DNA from: Paenibacillus barcinonensis
GTDB lineage: Bacteria; Bacillota; Bacilli; Paenibacillales; Paenibacillaceae
DNA: 64,000 nt
Reading direction: 5' to 3'
Assembly (NCBI RefSeq): GCF_003217495.1
Contig: NZ_QJSW01000014.1
Location: 1 to 64,000 of the forward strand
The position numbers and the translations under genes were made by a program. This document shows positions 61,959 through 64,000 of the stretch, one piece after another. How positions within the stretch are numbered: the first letter of the stretch is position 1; every line of letters begins with the position of its first letter. The notes under the pieces are model-generated. The model saw only the letters and a program-made list of their open reading frames with translations. It ran no database searches and was not told the DNA's origin.

Positions 61959-62865
61959 TGCAGCCATGTTTGGCTCAACTCTGCGTATCATGACGCCGAT
62001 TCTGCTGGCAGCTCTTGGCGGGGCTTTATGCTCGCGTGTCGGTCTGTTCAACGTGGGTCTGGAGGGACTTGTGCTGATTGGCGCGTTCTCTGCGATTGTG
62101 GGTAACTATTTGTTTGGCAACGTATTGCTGGCGGTGTTGTTCTCGATCGTCATTGTAATGTTATTCTCGGCGCTCTTCGCGTTTATAAGCATCAACTTGA
62201 AGGCCAATGCCATTGTGGTGGGTATATCGCTGAACTTTCTGGCGGCGGGACTCACGACATTTGCCCTGCGTGCGATCTTTGATGTAAAGGGTGCATACTA
62301 CGACAAGGATATGGTGGGATTGCCGAAATGGGACATTCCATTGATCAAGGATATCCCTTGGGTCGGTACGGTGTTCTCGGGGCACAGCCCGCTCGTTTAT
62401 CTCGGTATCATTATTGTCATTGCGTTACAGTTCTATCTATTTAAAAGTGTGTCCGGCTTCCGTCTTCGCTCCGTCGGTGAGAATCCGATCGCAGCACAGA
62501 GCATCGGCATCAAGGTGCGTGGTATTCAATATGGCGCTGTGCTGATGTGCGGCGTGCTATGTGCACTGGCTGGAGCGCAGCTGTCACTCGGTCAGGTCAC
62601 GATGTTTACCGAAGGCATGACTGCGGGCCGCGGCTTTATCGCTCTGGTTGCTACGATGCTGGGACAAGCCAATCCGCTTGGGGTGATGGGGTCCAGTGTG
62701 CTGTTTGGTTTCATGGAAGCACTCAGTATTCGTCTGCAGGGCTTCTCTCTCCCGACCCATTTCACGATGATGCTGCCGTACATTGTAACACTGGTGGCGA
62801 TGTTCTTTTTCAAAGACCGGACCTATGCGCAGGATGCATTGAAAGCAGGCGGAAGCTCGCGTTAA
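61942..62865 (+). CDS. nupQ: Nucleoside ABC importer permease 2
   Basis: 307 residues, about eight membrane segments. LFNVGLEGLVLIGAFSAI, NAIVVGISLNFLAAGLT and GRGFIALVATMLGQANPLG are the conserved parts of this permease type. It completes the NupNOPQ-like importer. A nucleoside phosphorylase (63558) two genes later fits use of the imported nucleosides. Confidence 0.92.
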   Translation: MQQLFDAAMFGSTLRIMTPILLAALGGALCSRVGLFNVGLEGLVLIGAFSAIVGNYLFGNVLLAVLFSIVIVMLFSALFAFISINLKANAIVVGISLNFLAAGLTTFALRAIFDVKGAYYDKDMVGLPKWDIPLIKDIPWVGTVFSGHSPLVYLGIIIVIALQFYLFKSVSGFRLRSVGENPIAAQSIGIKVRGIQYGAVLMCGVLCALAGAQLSLGQVTMFTEGMTAGRGFIALVATMLGQANPLGVMGSSVLFGFMEALSIRLQGFSLPTHFTMMLPYIVTLVAMFFFKDRTYAQDALKAGGSSR

Positions 62866-62884
62866 TAAGGAGGAATCACAAGAC

Positions 62885-63556
62885 ATGCATAACAAGGCTG
62901 AACGTTTGAAAAAAACGAAAACACCGCCACCAAAAGCAGGCGTCGATTACGGAGATCGGCTGCCTCCAGGTCAGGTGCTGACGGAGAAATTCCCGATTTT
63001 GCATGAAGGGGAAGTGCCGGAGTATGACCTCTCCACTTGGGATTTGAAGATTTTTGGTGAAGTCGAAGAAGAGAAGGTGTTCTCTCTGGCCGAGCTTCAG
63101 GCGATGCCGCAGGTGAACATGGTCAGTGATATTCACTGTGTTACTCGCTGGTCGAAGTTTGATACACCGTGGGAGGGTATCCGCTTCTCGGAATTTGTGA
63201 AGCTGCTTGGCGTTAAGCCGGAAGCGAAGTATGTCATGATCCATGCGGATCATGATTATGAGACGAATGTGCCGCTCGAAGAGCTGATGCATGAGGATGT
63301 GCTGCTTGCATTCAAATATAACGGTGAGCCGCTCACGCCTAAGCATGGCTTCCCGCTGCGACTGGTTGTGCCGCAGCTGTACTTCTGGAAAAGTGCAAAG
63401 TGGGTGCGTGGGCTGGAATTTATGACAGAGGATCGCAACGGCTTCTGGGAAAGCAATGGTTTCCACCATTTCGCTGACCCGTTCAAGGAGCAGCGCTTCT
63501 CGGGCGATGATCTGCCGATTCCTGAGGATGAGTGGACGAAGAAGGAGTTTGATTAA
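62885..63556 (+). CDS. Sulfite-oxidase-like molybdopterin protein
   Basis: 223 residues, cytoplasmic (no twin-arginine or Sec signal). SDIHCVTRWSKFDTPWEGI has the molybdenum-binding Cys and adjacent Arg. HADHDYETNVPLEEL and PLRLVVPQLYFWKSAKWV (LRLVVPQLYFWKSAKW) complete the cofactor-binding domain. There is no dimerisation domain, so it is a minimal form such as B. subtilis YuiH. Its substrate is unknown. It starts 20 bp after the permease gene and 1 bp before the phosphorylase gene, so it is probably in the same transcript although functionally unrelated on its face. Confidence 0.85.
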   Translation: MHNKAERLKKTKTPPPKAGVDYGDRLPPGQVLTEKFPILHEGEVPEYDLSTWDLKIFGEVEEEKVFSLAELQAMPQVNMVSDIHCVTRWSKFDTPWEGIRFSEFVKLLGVKPEAKYVMIHADHDYETNVPLEELMHEDVLLAFKYNGEPLTPKHGFPLRLVVPQLYFWKSAKWVRGLEFMTEDRNGFWESNGFHHFADPFKEQRFSGDDLPIPEDEWTKKEFD

Positions 63557-63557
63557 T

Positions 63558-64000
63558 ATGCTGATGCCGATATTGCAGATTCATTCGGAGGATATGCCGG
63601 CCTATGCGATCGTATGTGGTGACCCTGCCCGTGCGGAGAAGATTTCACGCAAGCTTGAGGATGCCAGAGAACTGGCCTTCAGTCGCGAATATCGTACATT
63701 TGTCGGAATGTATGAAGGTGCTCGGCTTGCTGTTGTCAGCCATGGTGTAGGATCACCGGGGGCAGCCGTCTGCTTCGAGGAACTGATTCGTGCCGGGGTG
63801 ACCACGCTGATTCGTGTAGGTACAGCAGGTTCATATACTGCCGAGTATCCTGCAGGCAGCGTAATTGTAAGCACGGCAGCTGTTCGCTCGGACGGGCTGA
63901 CTCGTCAGCTTGTACCGGACGGTTTCCCGGCTGTGGCAGATATCGACGTGACCAGCGCATTGGTTGCGGCCGCTCGTGAAGTGGGTAGTGGTGAAGTCGC
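63558..64000 (+). CDS. Nucleoside phosphorylase (3' partial)
   Basis: ATG 63558 lies one base after the previous stop, with GAAGGAG upstream. The visible 147 residues contain CGDPARAEKISRKL, SREYRTFVGMYEG, VVSHGVGSPGAAVCFEELI and RVGTAGSY, the phosphate- and nucleoside-binding parts of the PNP/uridine phosphorylase (Udp/DeoD) family. It splits nucleosides to base and ribose-1-phosphate, which fits the importer just upstream. The gene runs off the window at 64000, so purine or pyrimidine preference cannot be told. Confidence 0.88.
   Translation, partial: MLMPILQIHSEDMPAYAIVCGDPARAEKISRKLEDARELAFSREYRTFVGMYEGARLAVVSHGVGSPGAAVCFEELIRAGVTTLIRVGTAGSYTAEYPAGSVIVSTAAVRSDGLTRQLVPDGFPAVADIDVTSALVAAAREVGSGEV

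Overview
The window looks like a chromosomal segment of a spore-forming Firmicute close to Paenibacillus. The support is a Spo0E-like phosphatase, YesM/YesN-type sensor and regulator, WXG100 and LXG-like secreted proteins, a BMP-type (nupNOPQ-like) nucleoside transporter, ycnI/ycnJ-like copper genes and AGGAGG ribosome sites. Most of the window has mid-GC housekeeping composition. Two tracts are clearly more AT-rich: the toxin tip and immunity region (about 0.6-3.7 kb) and a large insert at about 4.4-27.0 kb.

Layout. 0-3 kb: C-terminal part of a type-VII-style polymorphic toxin with a PD-(D/E)xK nuclease tip, its immunity gene, then a decayed second toxin-tip/immunity cassette. 3.1-4.0 kb: a pentapeptide-repeat protein and a Spo0E-like protein. 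4.4-27.0 kb: an apparently intact biosynthetic gene cluster that I do not recognise as any described one. 27.3-35.5 kb: YesM/YesN two-component system, a carbohydrate ABC importer, a TIM-barrel protein and an FAD oxidoreductase. 36-39.6 kb: a glutamate/polar amino-acid ABC importer on the minus strand. 39.9-45.8 kb: GH28 glycosidase, AraC regulator, cupin, aldo/keto reductase, DUF445 protein. 46.2-48.2 kb: small lipoprotein, lipase-like secreted protein with a WXG-like tail, and a WXG100-like protein. 48.4-52.8 kb: copper proteins and a LuxR-type two-component system. 53.1-57.9 kb: GGDEF/HD-GYP protein, a 34-residue peptide, DUF5317-like protein and a secreted protein. 58.1-64 kb: nucleoside importer, sulfite-oxidase-like protein and the start of a nucleoside phosphorylase.

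The cluster at 4.4-27 kb is the main find. It has two ways to activate amino acids: a class II aminoacyl-tRNA-synthetase-like ligase and a stand-alone NRPS-type adenylation enzyme. It also has two free carrier proteins, a luciferase-like monooxygenase of the kind that works on carrier-bound acyl groups, and a BtrH-like acyltransferase candidate. To these it adds PAPS-dependent sulfation (APS kinase plus sulfotransferase), a rifampicin-phosphotransferase-like/PEP-synthase-like dikinase, an alkaline-phosphatase-superfamily enzyme, two dCTP-deaminase-fold proteins, two further P-loop kinases, an ABC-2 exporter and an ornithine carbamoyltransferase paralogue. My inference is a small sulfated and/or phosphorylated amino-acid-derived metabolite. 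The carbamoyltransferase may be either a biosynthetic enzyme or a self-resistant target copy, as ArgK is for phaseolotoxin.

The two dCTP-deaminase-like neighbours have lost different active-site residues in a complementary way, which suggests a hetero-oligomer. The carrier-protein section (6.6-19.2 kb) and the nucleotide-enzyme section (19.45-27.0 kb) are separated by a perfect 24-bp hairpin and a 200-bp gap, so they may be two transcription units.
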